Below are positions 32,400 to 42,931 of a DNA stretch of 64,000 bases, one piece after another. The stretch comes from Cylindrodendrum hubeiense (Eukaryota > Ascomycota > Sordariomycetes > Hypocreales > Nectriaceae). Numbering within the stretch: position 1 is the first letter of the stretch; the number at the start of each line of letters is the position of its first letter. The notes beneath the pieces are model-generated. The model was not told the origin of the DNA, ran no database searches, and saw only the letters and a program-made list of their open reading frames with translations. Made by a program: the position numbers and the translations under genes. The DNA is taken from assembly GCA_014621425.1 (NCBI GenBank), contig JAANBB010000174.1, forward strand, positions 1 to 64,000, in the 5' to 3' direction.

Positions 32400-33219
32400 A
32401 TCGAGTTTTTTTAAATGAGATGGAATGATCAATGAAGTTGAAAAGTATTCAGATGTGGGTAGAGGAGACAATTTCCACTGACTGCAAGTCGAGGGGCGGC
32501 TTATTTATTGTTTCTTGTGAATGATAAGAAGGTTAGCTAATGCACATGCACACCCCACCCACCCTTGATCAAGATTGATGCATAGTCCAATGACTCAGCT
32601 TGGCTTAATCCTTTTGTTTCCTTTTCTGCATTGTGTTTGTACGAGTCATACCGCTGGAGGGGATGAGACCGCCACCTTGGGCCGTATTCAACCGATGCTT
32701 ATCTCCCCGCTTTCCCGAAATAGGCAAAGAAAAGAGACCACTCCTCCTTATCGGCCGGAAAATGACTTACTAGATGCTACGTAGTAGAGAGTGGAGAGGC
32801 ACACGTACTTACTTCCCTTATGGTACTCTATTGGGAAGGCCAAATGAGACATGTATGCATTTCCGTTATCGCTCCAGAGGCTCATTAACTAGCTAGCGAT
32901 AGAACGTGAATACGGGCTAGGACGAAGCGTCGTCATAACTGCCAGCAATGAGACCCGCACGTCTTGCCTGTTGTGATGAAGCGCAGCAAATGTTTGAGAT
33001 CGGAGAAAGATTCGGAAGGGGATAAGCCCTCGTCCATAACTGCTGAACCGTACGGCGTAGATAAAGTAATGGCCCCCGCCTCTTCCCTGACATAGCAATG
33101 TCTTTGCCCTCTGAGGTACAACTCGCCAAGATCTTAACACAACAAATAAATCCCAGAGATGGGATGATGCACTCAATTCCCATTCCATAACTTTATAATG
33201 CAAGGTGACTGATCAATAT
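32400..33219. other. Spacer between dehalogenase-like and amidohydrolase genes
   Basis: About 820 bp with the dehalogenase promoter (minus) and the 3' flank of the amidohydrolase. Overlapping minus frames at 32889-33203 lack motifs and are not called. Confidence 0.5.
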
Positions 33220-34725
33220 TTATCTAGATGGCTCGCAAGATGGTTCATTATGGGGAACGCCAGGCAGAACTGCTGGATAAACACCACCGAGGGCAGCCTC
33301 GAATGAGGAAAAACTCATCCCAAGCTCGTCTTCAACACAAACGATTTTGTGTACGGGACCGAACGTAACGTGCTCACAATGCCTACTCGTTAACATCTGG
33401 AGGCTACTGCCACCAACGAGCATTTTCCCGCCCCTCATGACAAGCTGGATGTTTTCTTCCCGGCCATACACTGCTGTCGCATAAGGATCCTCCAGTCTCT
33501 TGCCCGAGAATACCACGATATCAGCCAACTTTCCCACCTCGAGTGAGCCTAAGGCATGGTCAAATCCAGCCACCTTGGCTGCATTAATCGTCATCATTTC
33601 CCACAATGTCTTGGATTCTAAAACGTGGTCGTAGCTGAGCTTGGTTGCGGAGAAGGCGCATTTGGCTTCTCTCCCCATTGTCGCAGATCCAGACGGCAGC
33701 CAATCCGTACCGAGGGCCACTGTGATGCCGGCCCGGAGAAGATAGGGAGTGTCGATGGTTTTGCCGTAGAGGAATATGTTGCTCCGAGGAGACCAAACAA
33801 CCATGGCCTTGCGCGCAGCCACAAGATCAAAGTCGGATTCTGAGAGTCCGAGGGCATGAACGAGAACAAATTTGGGCGACATGATATCAGTGCTGACGCC
33901 GCCACCCTCTGGAAGAGGCACAACGTCATATCCCTCACTAGATAGACACTGGAATTCGTTCCTGGCTGCGACATCGACTCCTTCCGCAACATGTGCGATG
34001 TATCGGTGAAAGTTCATAGCTTTTTGTCGATCTATCGCTTTTGGCCCGTAATCACAGTCCCCAGTTCGAATAATACCATCAACGTCGTCGAGAGGAAAGA
34101 CCGCCCAGGTAGCTGCTGTCTCGCCAAGACTGTCTTCCAGTCCATGGACAAAGTCAAGATTTCGAACAAGGCCCTGGGCCATATGCCCGCCAACAATGGA
34201 AGTGGTGCCGGAGAAAAGATGCCTCAGCTCGCCCCATTTGATAGCATCCAACATGCTTCCGTTGACTGCAGTAGCCTGGATTGTGTGTCCTCGTAACCCG
34301 AGTCTCCAGTCATGGCGATGGCCGTAAAGCTCGCCTGTACTGTGAAGCGGGTTCACAGTTGAGTATTCGATGTGCTCATGCGTATTGATGAAGCCAGGCG
34401 ATATGACGGAGTCCCGGCACTCGATAATTGTCGTGTGCCGGTCAGGTTGGCAGGCAGCAGAAGTGTGATGAACGCGTGCGATTTTCCCAGATTGGATTAC
34501 GACACATCCGTCTTCGACAGGGCCACCAGCTGTCAGGAGCGTACCTCGGAGAAATATGTCACCAGAATCACCGATTGCAAGGACTTTGCAGCCACCTTCA
34601 ACATCGGCATCGGCATCGAGATCTGCGGTGCGAAAGTACAAAAATATACCCAAAAACATTAACACTGCTGATATGAATATTGGTCTCCGGCTAACCGATC
34701 CGCGACGAGAGAATGGTGGAGGCAT
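33220..34725 (-). CDS. Membrane-anchored metal-dependent amidohydrolase (AtzA/TrzN/guanine-deaminase-like)
   Basis: Single exon, 501 aa, ATG at 34725. Residues 15-31 form one transmembrane or signal-anchor helix (IFISAVLMFLGIFLYF) after a basic N-terminus, unusual for a mostly soluble family. The amidohydrolase metal site is complete: His116 and His118 in INTHEHIE, His245 in IAHVAEG (with Glu248), His290 in LVHALGL, Asp341 in LGTDWLPSGS. The HxxxH-free HVAEG signature and the GTDWLPSGS loop match the subtype III group of chlorohydrolases and deaminases. The C-terminal composite beta-domain has LGSLEVGKLADIVVF and VMRGGKMLVGG. The likely reaction is hydrolytic deamination or dechlorination of an N-heterocycle. 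It lies between a dehalogenase-like and a nitronate monooxygenase gene. Confidence 0.88.
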   Translation of the reverse strand: MPPPFSRRGSVSRRPIFISAVLMFLGIFLYFRTADLDADADVEGGCKVLAIGDSGDIFLRGTLLTAGGPVEDGCVVIQSGKIARVHHTSAACQPDRHTTIIECRDSVISPGFINTHEHIEYSTVNPLHSTGELYGHRHDWRLGLRGHTIQATAVNGSMLDAIKWGELRHLFSGTTSIVGGHMAQGLVRNLDFVHGLEDSLGETAATWAVFPLDDVDGIIRTGDCDYGPKAIDRQKAMNFHRYIAHVAEGVDVAARNEFQCLSSEGYDVVPLPEGGGVSTDIMSPKFVLVHALGLSESDFDLVAARKAMVVWSPRSNIFLYGKTIDTPYLLRAGITVALGTDWLPSGSATMGREAKCAFSATKLSYDHVLESKTLWEMMTINAAKVAGFDHALGSLEVGKLADIVVFSGKRLEDPYATAVYGREENIQLVMRGGKMLVGGSSLQMLTSRHCEHVTFGPVHKIVCVEDELGMSFSSFEAALGGVYPAVLPGVPHNEPSCEPSR

Positions 34726-35384
34726 GGTGGTGAGGTGAACAGAAAGGCGACTCCCACTGTTGATGTAATGACACGTATCAGCGACAGCGTCGTATTTGAG
34801 CGATATTCATCCGGCAAAGAGAGACTAGGCTTCCATGTTCAAGGAAGAAGTACATGCGAAAACCCATCAGGCACAAGATGCTTCCGTGGGCGTCTCGATA
34901 GATTGCGAGCTGTGACTGTTCTGCGTTGAGGTGGACCTCGCAGTCTTGTCCTTGACCCTTGAGATGGATGGGGTTTTAGGGGAGAGTGGATACTCGAGGA
35001 AATGGGCCAATGAAGGGCCGCAATATCCGCCACTAATCTTTTACTTTGCTGCCTTCCTCAGCAACTTACCCTGTACTTTATTCCTCCAGCTTACGTTGTG
35101 TATTGAATGTCAACTTTTACCTTACTATGAAGCTGTGAGCTTGTGTATTATTTGAGTGAGCCATTGAGTGCTGGACAGGGTTGAGTTCAGTGCAACTTCT
35201 GCTTGTGGGAAAGCAGCATGCCATTCGCGGGTTTCTAGGGGGTTACTTGCTGAGAATCCTAAACTTGAGCTTGGGCTTGCGAGTAATGATACTAGCTGGT
35301 TATTTGTATTGTTGTCTTGCGTAAAACAACATCTCAAATGAATCCGGTAGTACTATTTAACTCCGTTGATATAGTTCAGGTGCC
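34726..35384. promoter_or_regulatory. Spacer upstream of the amidohydrolase
   Basis: About 660 bp containing the amidohydrolase promoter (minus) and the 3' flank of the nitronate monooxygenase gene. No defined motif found. Confidence 0.45.
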
Positions 35385-36467
35385 TTAAAGAGCACTAGCG
35401 AGGGACAAAACAATGTTCTTCGCCTCTTCTCTCACACTCTCGACAATCACACCCGCAGGATCCACACTATGCACCAGCCCAACTGCACCTCCAGCATATG
35501 TCGCCAATCTCCCTTCTGGACCCCATCCGGCATCGCCGGACTTGACTGCCTCATCATGATGATGCTTGAGTTCGTCGAATGAGACCCCATTTTGGTGATC
35601 GACCCAGCTTTTATTGATCAGTCCACGGGGTGAATACTGCTCAGGCCACCCAAACGTGCCCCGTAAGTGGTTGTATAGCTGTGTGCGAACTGTGGACGCG
35701 GCACCATCGGTTGCGCGAAGAATCTCGTTCTGATATCCCTTGCTGATGCGTGTCTCGGTCGCAGCAAGCATGCGTGTACCCATCGCGACACCCGCAGCCC
35801 CCAGACTAAGAGCCGCAGCCACACCACGGCCGTCCATGATGCCCCCCGCGGCAATCAGAGGGATTCCAGACTCGCGTGTGGCGTCGGCGATTTCTGGGAA
35901 AAGAGCAATGGTGCCCATACCATCCTTGGCCCTGCCGTGGCCACCTGCTTCGGCCCCCTGGATAACAAGCACGTGTGGAGGGGTTGAGCTGCGTACGGCC
36001 TCAACAGCCTCGCCAAGAGTACCAACTTGGATCCAGATCTGGGTCTCGGGAGATGCCTCGAGGATGCCAGTAGTCCAGTCGTTCAATTCGTTCTGGCCGT
36101 GACGGGGAGCGAACAGCCACACGGCACAAGGCCGGTGCTCCTGGACTGCGGATAAGGCGACTTTGAGATCACCGTTCCATATCTGAAAGCCGACCCCGAT
36201 AGGGAGGAGGGCTGTAGTTGAACGTTGGGTAAGGGAGGCTATGGAGGATGATTGGATTAATCCCTCAGCCTTCTGAAGGTCGGAAAACAGATCCTCCACC
36301 TTCAGCGTGGGTCCGATAAACCCGAGGCCTCCGGCTGAGGATACCGCGACGGCAAGTTGTGGTCCAGACATCACACGCATCGGTGCACCAACGATGAACG
36401 GCGCCTTGACCCAAGGGTATACCTGAGCTAGCCATCGTCTCGGATCTCCGTGGCGCAGGGCTGCCAT
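35385..36467 (-). CDS. Nitronate monooxygenase (2-nitropropane dioxygenase family)
   Basis: Single exon, 360 aa, with the ATG at 36467 (MAALRHGDP). The frame stays open to 36506, but that extension adds no family sequence. It is an FMN-binding TIM barrel: PFIVGAPM near the N-terminus, SSAGGLGFIGP (43-53), and LVIQGAEAGGHGR, with the conserved His177 of the GxEAGGH motif. Further FMN-phosphate loops are LIAAGGIMDGRGV and GVAMGTRMLA. The enzyme oxidises alkyl nitronates such as propionate-3-nitronate with O2 and protects mitochondria from 3-nitropropionate in other organisms. No targeting peptide is obvious. It belongs to the run of three minus-strand catabolic-type enzymes. Confidence 0.92.
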   Translation of the reverse strand: MAALRHGDPRRWLAQVYPWVKAPFIVGAPMRVMSGPQLAVAVSSAGGLGFIGPTLKVEDLFSDLQKAEGLIQSSSIASLTQRSTTALLPIGVGFQIWNGDLKVALSAVQEHRPCAVWLFAPRHGQNELNDWTTGILEASPETQIWIQVGTLGEAVEAVRSSTPPHVLVIQGAEAGGHGRAKDGMGTIALFPEIADATRESGIPLIAAGGIMDGRGVAAALSLGAAGVAMGTRMLAATETRISKGYQNEILRATDGAASTVRTQLYNHLRGTFGWPEQYSPRGLINKSWVDHQNGVSFDELKHHHDEAVKSGDAGWGPEGRLATYAGGAVGLVHSVDPAGVIVESVREEAKNIVLSLASAL

Positions 36468-38869
36468 GATCACAACAATATGCTGGGATGTGAGAAGCAA
36501 CGTCAAGGCTTCCAGCTGAAATGGGTTTCCAAGGCAGAGGAAATAATATGGGAGAAGAGGGCATTGCTCTTAGAGGAAGGAGTTTGTAAGAGGATCGCTT
36601 GACAGAGGCCATCGCTACAAATCTGTCAGCATGGCCGTTGTCAGCGCGAACTTAATTAATAAGCACCAAAACTGACGTCGCCTATTAGTCACAATGGCTT
36701 TTTTATCACGGCCCGAGACGGTAGATGGATTCATGACAAATATAGGAATGAGAATGAGTGATTGAATTGATCCTGCTGGGGCGCGGACTTAGTGAACTAC
36801 TTCTACTGCTACCACTGCGGTTACCTAGCACATTGGGTGATTGCTGGGCTGCTTGCTTCGCAGAAGGATCGATGCGATTGTCTGGACCGCATGCTGACTG
36901 CTCAGTGGAGCTAGAGAGCTCATGCGGAGGAGAGCCTTTCTCTCGCTGTTAAAATCACCAGAGATAGCCTTAGTTTTGCCGCAGTCATCAACCGGCCCAC
37001 CCATTACGACAGTTGAGTCGGTGATGAAAGTAGTCAATGACCTCAAAAGACCCTGCATTACGATGGTCTTGGTACAATTGTGTTGAGATGCGTGACGGAA
37101 GTAGTGTTTGGTCGTGTAACTCTTGGTTTTGGTCCATTAAGCGCAGGCGACAATACCAATTATATCTGAAAGTTCGCATATCCATAAAATCAATCAATGA
37201 CCGAAGCTGAGGCTGGGATTTGGCGAGGATACGGAGCTGAGTGTGGGAGTTGTCCCGCTGTTGTCAATATTCCCTGACAGCGGTGTCAGACATATTTTTA
37301 CACGTCGTGACACAATAAAACTCACATTTCATCATTATGGCCGTTGGAGTATCTGGTGTTTTGATAAATATCCTGATACGCCATCCTAGTAATCATTGAT
37401 GACTGGCCATTTTGATCGTGTCGGCTGCAGTCGTTATAATATTGGCTACGGCCATCGCGAGGATGTCCAACCATACCGGAGTAATTAGGTGTCCCTAATG
37501 TCGGGATTCACGTGTTCGGGATTCAACACGTGAATACAATAAATAATACTGTGTTTATGTATTGGAGAGTGATTAAGAAGAAGAACGCACCATTGCTTGA
37601 CGCTAGAAGTTAGATATTGAAGCTCCATCGGATCTTCCGACGATTCTGTTGAAACATGCGACGATGGCTATTTTGGGCTTGAAACTCTGAAAAGCATGAG
37701 TCACTCCTGGAACTCACAGTCATAGATCGCCTCTGACTAGAAATGATATCACTACGTACGTACACCATGCTCAAACCATGAATGCGCTCCTGAAACGGCT
37801 GTAACATAACGCTGGCTTGGTCAGCTCATGGCGTCGCGAGCGCGAAACCGAGCGCGAAACCGAGCACTGCAGACATTTTTTAGAAAACCTGCAGGTTAAC
37901 AATGGGCGAGGTAACGCAGCTCTTGGAAAATGGTACAGCCTGATTTGTAATAGATTCCCATCACATTTAAATGGCCTCAAAATGCAGCCTAATCCGGCAT
38001 GGCTCTGGGGGTTGGGATGGTTTCCGATATCTAATAACTATAATTATATAAGTGTTGAATGCAGATCTTCAGCCGTCACACCACCTACACACTGATGGAG
38101 CAGGCAGGCCGATTATTTCCAGGAAGCCCCACACGCTCATCTCATCATTCAAGAGCATTAAGCCATGCTTGCACATTTTAGAATATTAAATACTTTGCCA
38201 ACTTTCGATTAGCTTGCTGGAAATTGAAGTCGCTAGCCTCCACACTGTCAGGTCAAATTTTACAGGCGCTGCGCCCCGAACGCCGCGAAACATTTGAGAT
38301 GATGGCTGAGCAAAATTCCAGCATGTATACGCCGTTGGCTGGTAGATAATCGGACCTTTGCTTGGGAAAAACGATGACGCAGGAGCCAGTCGGTCTCGGT
38401 TTCGGTCTGCACCGCCCGGCACTGCTAAAAATATAACATATCATGGCCAGGCTGGTATATACTGGAAATATGCTTATGTCTTTGGGATGTGTACAAATTG
38501 CCGTCGTATCCGGTTCTACGGACTCGTTACCAAGGGGTCCCAATCCTCTTAAAAGTCCGAACGGTCACCATCTTGTAACCAATTCTTGCACACTATTAAT
38601 AAACGATATAATCATTCTTGAGAAAGATTTTATTCCACTGCATTCCCTGAAACCTCATATCGATAAACTATGTCGCGGATATCAATTGATAATGGGCCCC
38701 CTCCGTACACTGCTACTCCAACAACCCAAGAGAGCTCTCCATACATTGCGCAGTCGCATACTATGGCATATGAATCACAAACATCTCGGTATATATTTTT
38801 GACACATGTTACGTGATTCTTTCTTATATGTTACGCAGTACTTTACCATTTGCCAGTGGTTCCACTTCA
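36468..38869. other. 2.4-kb spacer with an E-box hairpin, no supported gene
   Basis: Contains the promoter of the nitronate monooxygenase gene and the hairpin at 37506-37535. Small frames on both strands (60-96 codons) have no domain. A short tandem echo gagcgcgaaaccgagcgcgaaaccgagc lies near 37838-37865. Confidence 0.45.
37506..37535. promoter_or_regulatory. Perfect inverted repeat with two CACGTG E-boxes
   Basis: ATTCACGTGTT (37506-37516) and its exact reverse complement AACACGTGAAT (37525-37535) are separated by an 8-nt loop. Each arm contains the palindromic E-box CACGTG bound by bHLH factors. It could be a cis-regulatory site or a cruciform. It lies 1 kb upstream of the nitronate monooxygenase start, so any link is speculative. 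Confidence 0.45.
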
Positions 38870-39187
38870 ATGGCTGATATGGAACGTCGGCCTCATTCTC
38901 CGATGTCGGTGAGCCCGGGCAAGTCGCACCAAAGCACTGGGATCGTGCTTAGCCCCAAAATCGAGTCTCTAGACGGGCAAGTTATGGATCCATACCCTGT
39001 ATCCATCCCTGAACGTGCGAGACCTCGAGGGGGAGGCAGCATCAGCGACACAAGAAGCATAGCGTCCTCCTACGCGGAGAGCTACATGTCGAGGCGAAAT
39101 TATCCACGAGAATTACTTTATTGCCAATATTGTCACCGAGAGACTGAACCAATTCAAAGACATCATCCATCAGGAACGACTCAGTAA
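38870..39187 (+). CDS. Small hypothetical protein, possibly a gene fragment
   Basis: 105 codons from the ATG at 38870 (MADMERRPHSPMSV); an in-frame ATG also exists at 38828. The sequence is Ser/Pro/Arg-rich and low complexity (SISDTRSIASSYAES). It ends with a short CQYCHRE Cys pair and two His (QRHHP) that could be half of a zinc knuckle. There is no continuation by splicing that I can find. The composition looks like the disordered N-terminus of a larger signalling protein, so it may be a truncated gene. I do not recognise the family. Confidence 0.33.
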   Translation: MADMERRPHSPMSVSPGKSHQSTGIVLSPKIESLDGQVMDPYPVSIPERARPRGGGSISDTRSIASSYAESYMSRRNYPRELLYCQYCHRETEPIQRHHPSGTTQ

Positions 39188-39778
39188 GAAGATATAAGCC
39201 CTAACGAAAGATTACATATTGACCCTTTGTAATATAGTTTTAAAGCTGTGGCGTTGTTTATGACCACTGTCTGTGGTGTTGTACTACCGTATATTTATCA
39301 CTGGTCCTATAATTCAGTTCAGCACTGCGAATTCTGTAACAAGGTAATAAGGTATCGATAGTTTAAGAGCTAGAACTAAGTGTTATTTATTACCACCTCG
39401 GAGAGCGCTGAAGGAGTCAGTCGATATGTATTTTATTGTACGCCTTGAAAGTTCGAGTTCATATCACGGTCAGGCTTGTTTTATCTTCATTTAGAGGTCT
39501 ATCCCCGAATTAATGCGTATTGGCTGGCTGAGAATATCCAGACCAAGCCCAGCACCAATTCATATCACCGCTGCCGTCAGTGAAGGCCCTATGCACATGG
39601 AGCTCTCCTAATTGGGCAACACTTTGAGCTTCGTGGCTCGGGTAAAGTCTTCCTTTAGCCACTTTGGTTTCTAATTTCATTGTGTGGTCTCCATAATATT
39701 GACGAGCCTCATCACGCTTGCTGGGTTGACTCTCTTACCACCGTCGCTGGCTCCCTGTCTCAAACAATGGACAGCGAA
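39188..39778. other. Intergenic spacer
   Basis: About 590 bp of A/T-rich sequence; nothing recognisable. Confidence 0.5.
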
Positions 39779-40141
39779 CTAAGAAGATAACTGTCCGAGA
39801 ACCACAACCTCCATGTGTCCTGGGGGGATGGTCTTTTCCAACCGATCAATATCGTCTTCCTGGCTGCCTTCAATCCTGAAGTCGGTGGCAATGTGATATC
39901 CCTCATGCACGAGGCAAAGACGGAATCCATTCTGTGGCCCATATCGCGAGGTTTCGTAAACGAAGAAGAACATTGCCTTGAGCAGGTTGTTGGTCGTTTT
40001 ATCGCGCATACCATGCCAGAAGATATGGTGGCGCACAGCATCCGGAATATTGGATATCTCGTCCAATGAACCGGCCAGGGCGATTTGCCGTAGCATGCTT
40101 ATCGGAAGAGGGTTCGACTCTGACACGATATGCGCGTCCAT
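39779..40141 (-). CDS. Small hypothetical protein, uncertain start
   Basis: 120 codons from an ATG at 40141 (MDAHIVSESNPLPI). The composition looks like real protein: mixed helices (LRQIALAGSLDEI), a His/Trp/Phe segment (RHHIFWHGMRD), then NGFRLCLVHEGYHIATDF and a hydrophobic end MEVVVLGQL. Upstream in the same frame lies LHYFPVCLAIVFSVAIM, which resembles a signal peptide but has no ATG before a stop. A first exon carrying the true start is therefore possible but was not found. No known domain is recognised. Confidence 0.4.
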   Translation of the reverse strand: MDAHIVSESNPLPISMLRQIALAGSLDEISNIPDAVRHHIFWHGMRDKTTNNLLKAMFFFVYETSRYGPQNGFRLCLVHEGYHIATDFRIEGSQEDDIDRLEKTIPPGHMEVVVLGQLSS

Positions 40142-41455
40142 AATGGCGACTGAAAATACAATTGCCAGGCAGACAGGAAAATAATGTAGCTTGCAGGTTT
40201 AATATCGTCAATCCTCCAGTGACAGCTAATTGAGTGATATGAATGTGAGACTTGCTCGAGTGTAATGGCCTGAAGTCGCGTGTTTTTCTTGGATCGCAAT
40301 TAATGACAGCGATAGACGACAAGCGAAATGTAGGCGACTTCCCGTTAATCTGTTTGATCGCTCACTTGGAGGTATGAGAAAATGTGCGTGCCGTGAAGAT
40401 TGGGAGATATTCAGTACTTATGCAAGGTCATGTAAGATAATAGCACGGCGTGACTCACACTCATCATGTCAGAAAGTGCATGCATGGGCCACAACCTCGG
40501 GTGAATAGCTGTATTTCGGACCACGGCGACGCATGTCTATGCAGTATGTATCTGATTGCCTTAATAACTGCAGCACATGGCGGTGCATAATACCAACTAA
40601 ATCTGATCTGGCATCCGTCGAAAAAATATTCTGAGCATGCAACTTGATATTCTCTAATGTGCGAACACCTGGACTTGTACAAGAGGTCTGCGGATAGTAT
40701 TCATTAATTCATCATGGATGCCTTTCAGTAGCATCTCCTCTCATGCTTGGTAGCGTCCTGCCTCTTCATTCTCAACCATCTCATATCAATGTGCCCCTGT
40801 TATTAGATGGATGGATGGTACATTCCATACGATCTAGCATACATACATAATTTTCTCACGTTCTCGTTCATCTGCTAGAGTATATTGTACCGGTGGCCTG
40901 CATGATCGAAATGGCTCAACTTGGGTGGTCAGAAATATCACCGCTTTGGGGGTCGTTTTCAATGATACCACTGCCGGCAGGCAACACCTAAATACATCAA
41001 TCAAAACTTCCCTTTTCTATTCGCTGACCGGATTTCAAGCTTCCCTCGGCCCGTCTCCGCCACCGGCATTCTTAGAGTCTCGTTACGGCCTAACCGGGTC
41101 GCGACTCCACCGTGGTTAGCCGAAGCCTCATTCCGAAGATCCGCGGCAACGAATCTGACAAATCCAACCTCAACATCATCGGCACCGTGCTCTGTCAAGT
41201 GTGTCGTCAAGTCGGTGCAAAGAGTTCAGCTGCGAACCTGCCATCAGTTCTGATTACCCCTGGCTTGGCTGGTCATTCTGAATCACCAACCGCCGATCCA
41301 GGAAGCCGGTTCCCCACTGCTTAAGGGCGAGCTATCGCGGCGCAGGGTGCCGAAGATAGTCACCGTGATCCATACGGCCTCAAAAAGACTGATTAGTCGA
41401 GGGCTCGACATAAAAAGCACGAAATCTTTCTCCATTGTGTTCTATTTCATCCGCA
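40142..41455. other. 1.3-kb spacer upstream of the esterase
   Basis: Small frames of 60-107 codons on both strands, none with a motif. Promoter of the plus-strand esterase presumably lies near its 3' end. No repeats seen. Confidence 0.45.
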
Positions 41456-42561
41456 ATGTGTGACTTTTCTTGCTATGGGGGGACAAACGACGAGTGGCTT
41501 GTTTTGGAGGCAAGCTTATCGCCGGCAACAGGAGAAGAATTGTCGCTACCTGAACTCCGAGAGATAACGAACCAAGAGCGAGAAGCCCAGTCGGCTAGAG
41601 CCATGAAGCAATTGGAGCATCGGGTCTATACCCACGACTATCTTATCCCGACTCGGGATGGAAGCTTCATCGAGGCTCGCAGTTACCGACCCGTCAACAT
41701 CCGCAATGAAACATCTCTCCCCGTGTACATCCATTTGCAAGGGGGCGGCTTCGTGTTCGGAACCTTGGACGGAGAAGACGGCATCTGCGGTCGGGTCGCT
41801 TGCGGTTCACAGGTTGCAGTCCTCAACGTCAACTACCGACATACGCCAGAATTCACGTATCCCACCCAGTGGAATGACGCCGAAGATGCCTTTGAATGGG
41901 CCCACGATAACATGGCAAAATTCGCTGGTGATCCTGGAAAGGTCATTATTGGCGGAATATCTGCTGGAGGTTGGGTTGCTGCGTCACTGACCCTTCAGAG
42001 ACATCTTGCGAGAGAAACTGACGCCCGTCCCCCAATTGCAGGGCAGGTGTTGATGATTCCGTGTCTTGCCTACCCCGATTGCTACGAGCCCCAGCTGCAA
42101 AAGATGAAACACCATTCTATATCTTCATACAAGCAAAACGAGAAGGCACCTTTGATGTCTGTTTCAGATTTACGATTCTTCTCCGAGATGCTGAAGATCA
42201 AGAATCCCGATGTCAAGGATACCAAATTGAATCCTGGCAATGCATCGCCAGCTCAGGTCAAGGGAATGCCGCCAACAGTTCTCGGGATAGTGGGATTGGA
42301 TCCGTTGCGAGACGAAGCACTTCTTTATGCCAAGATGTTGACAGAGGCCGGGTAAGTAAGAATCCTTTCAGTGGAGACCATTCGCTCATAATGCACAGGG
42401 TACCAACAGACGTTAACTTGTTTATGGGACTTCCACACGGATTTCGGTGGTACGACGAGAAATTATCAGCTTCAAGGCGATGGGACAAAGTTGTGGAAGA
42501 CGGCATTCTCTGGGCTTTAACAGAGCCTTTGCCGAATAATGAGTTTCACATAAAAACATAG
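41456..42561 (+). CDS. Alpha/beta-hydrolase, hormone-sensitive-lipase-like esterase (abhydrolase_3)
   Basis: Two exons, 41456-42351 and 42399-42561, with a 47-nt intron (donor GTAAGT), give 352 aa. The start is the ATG at 41456; the TTG at 41435 is not used. The triad is complete: nucleophile Ser169 in GGISAGGW, Asp282 in GLDPLRDE, and His312 in GLPHGFRW, the last supplied by exon 2. The oxyanion loop reads HLQGGGFVFG: the first His of the family HGGGF motif is replaced by Gln95, while the three glycines remain. There is no signal peptide, so it is probably cytosolic. Expected activity is hydrolysis of short-chain esters or lactones. It is convergent with the RCC1 gene, 370 bp apart. Confidence 0.9.
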
Positions 42562-42931
42562 AGAAATTGCGGATGGCATCTCCTTTGATCGGACTCGCCG
42601 AAGAAATAAGTTTGGATCAAGTTTGACTTCGCCAAGAGTGGGAGCGGTTGTATTGCAGTATCATTAAGGGTTGACCCGATTCCTCTATACGAAGTGATCT
42701 CGCCTTTGGTATCTATTCTATCCATTTAACTGTTCCATCATCTATTTTATGCCTCAAAGGGCGATTCCTCAGTCGCAGAAAGTAACGCCACATCGTACAC
42801 AAAGCAATATTCTTTGATCTCTTCCTCAGCGCTTACGACAATTTGAGAACACTGCTCCGAGAGCAAGAACAAAAAAAGGACTTCATGCCGCCACACGTAT
42901 GGACCTCTCTCACCATGCATTCTATTTGTCC
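42562..42931. other. Convergent spacer (esterase / RCC1 gene)
   Basis: 370 bp between convergent stop codons; nothing further seen. Confidence 0.55.
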
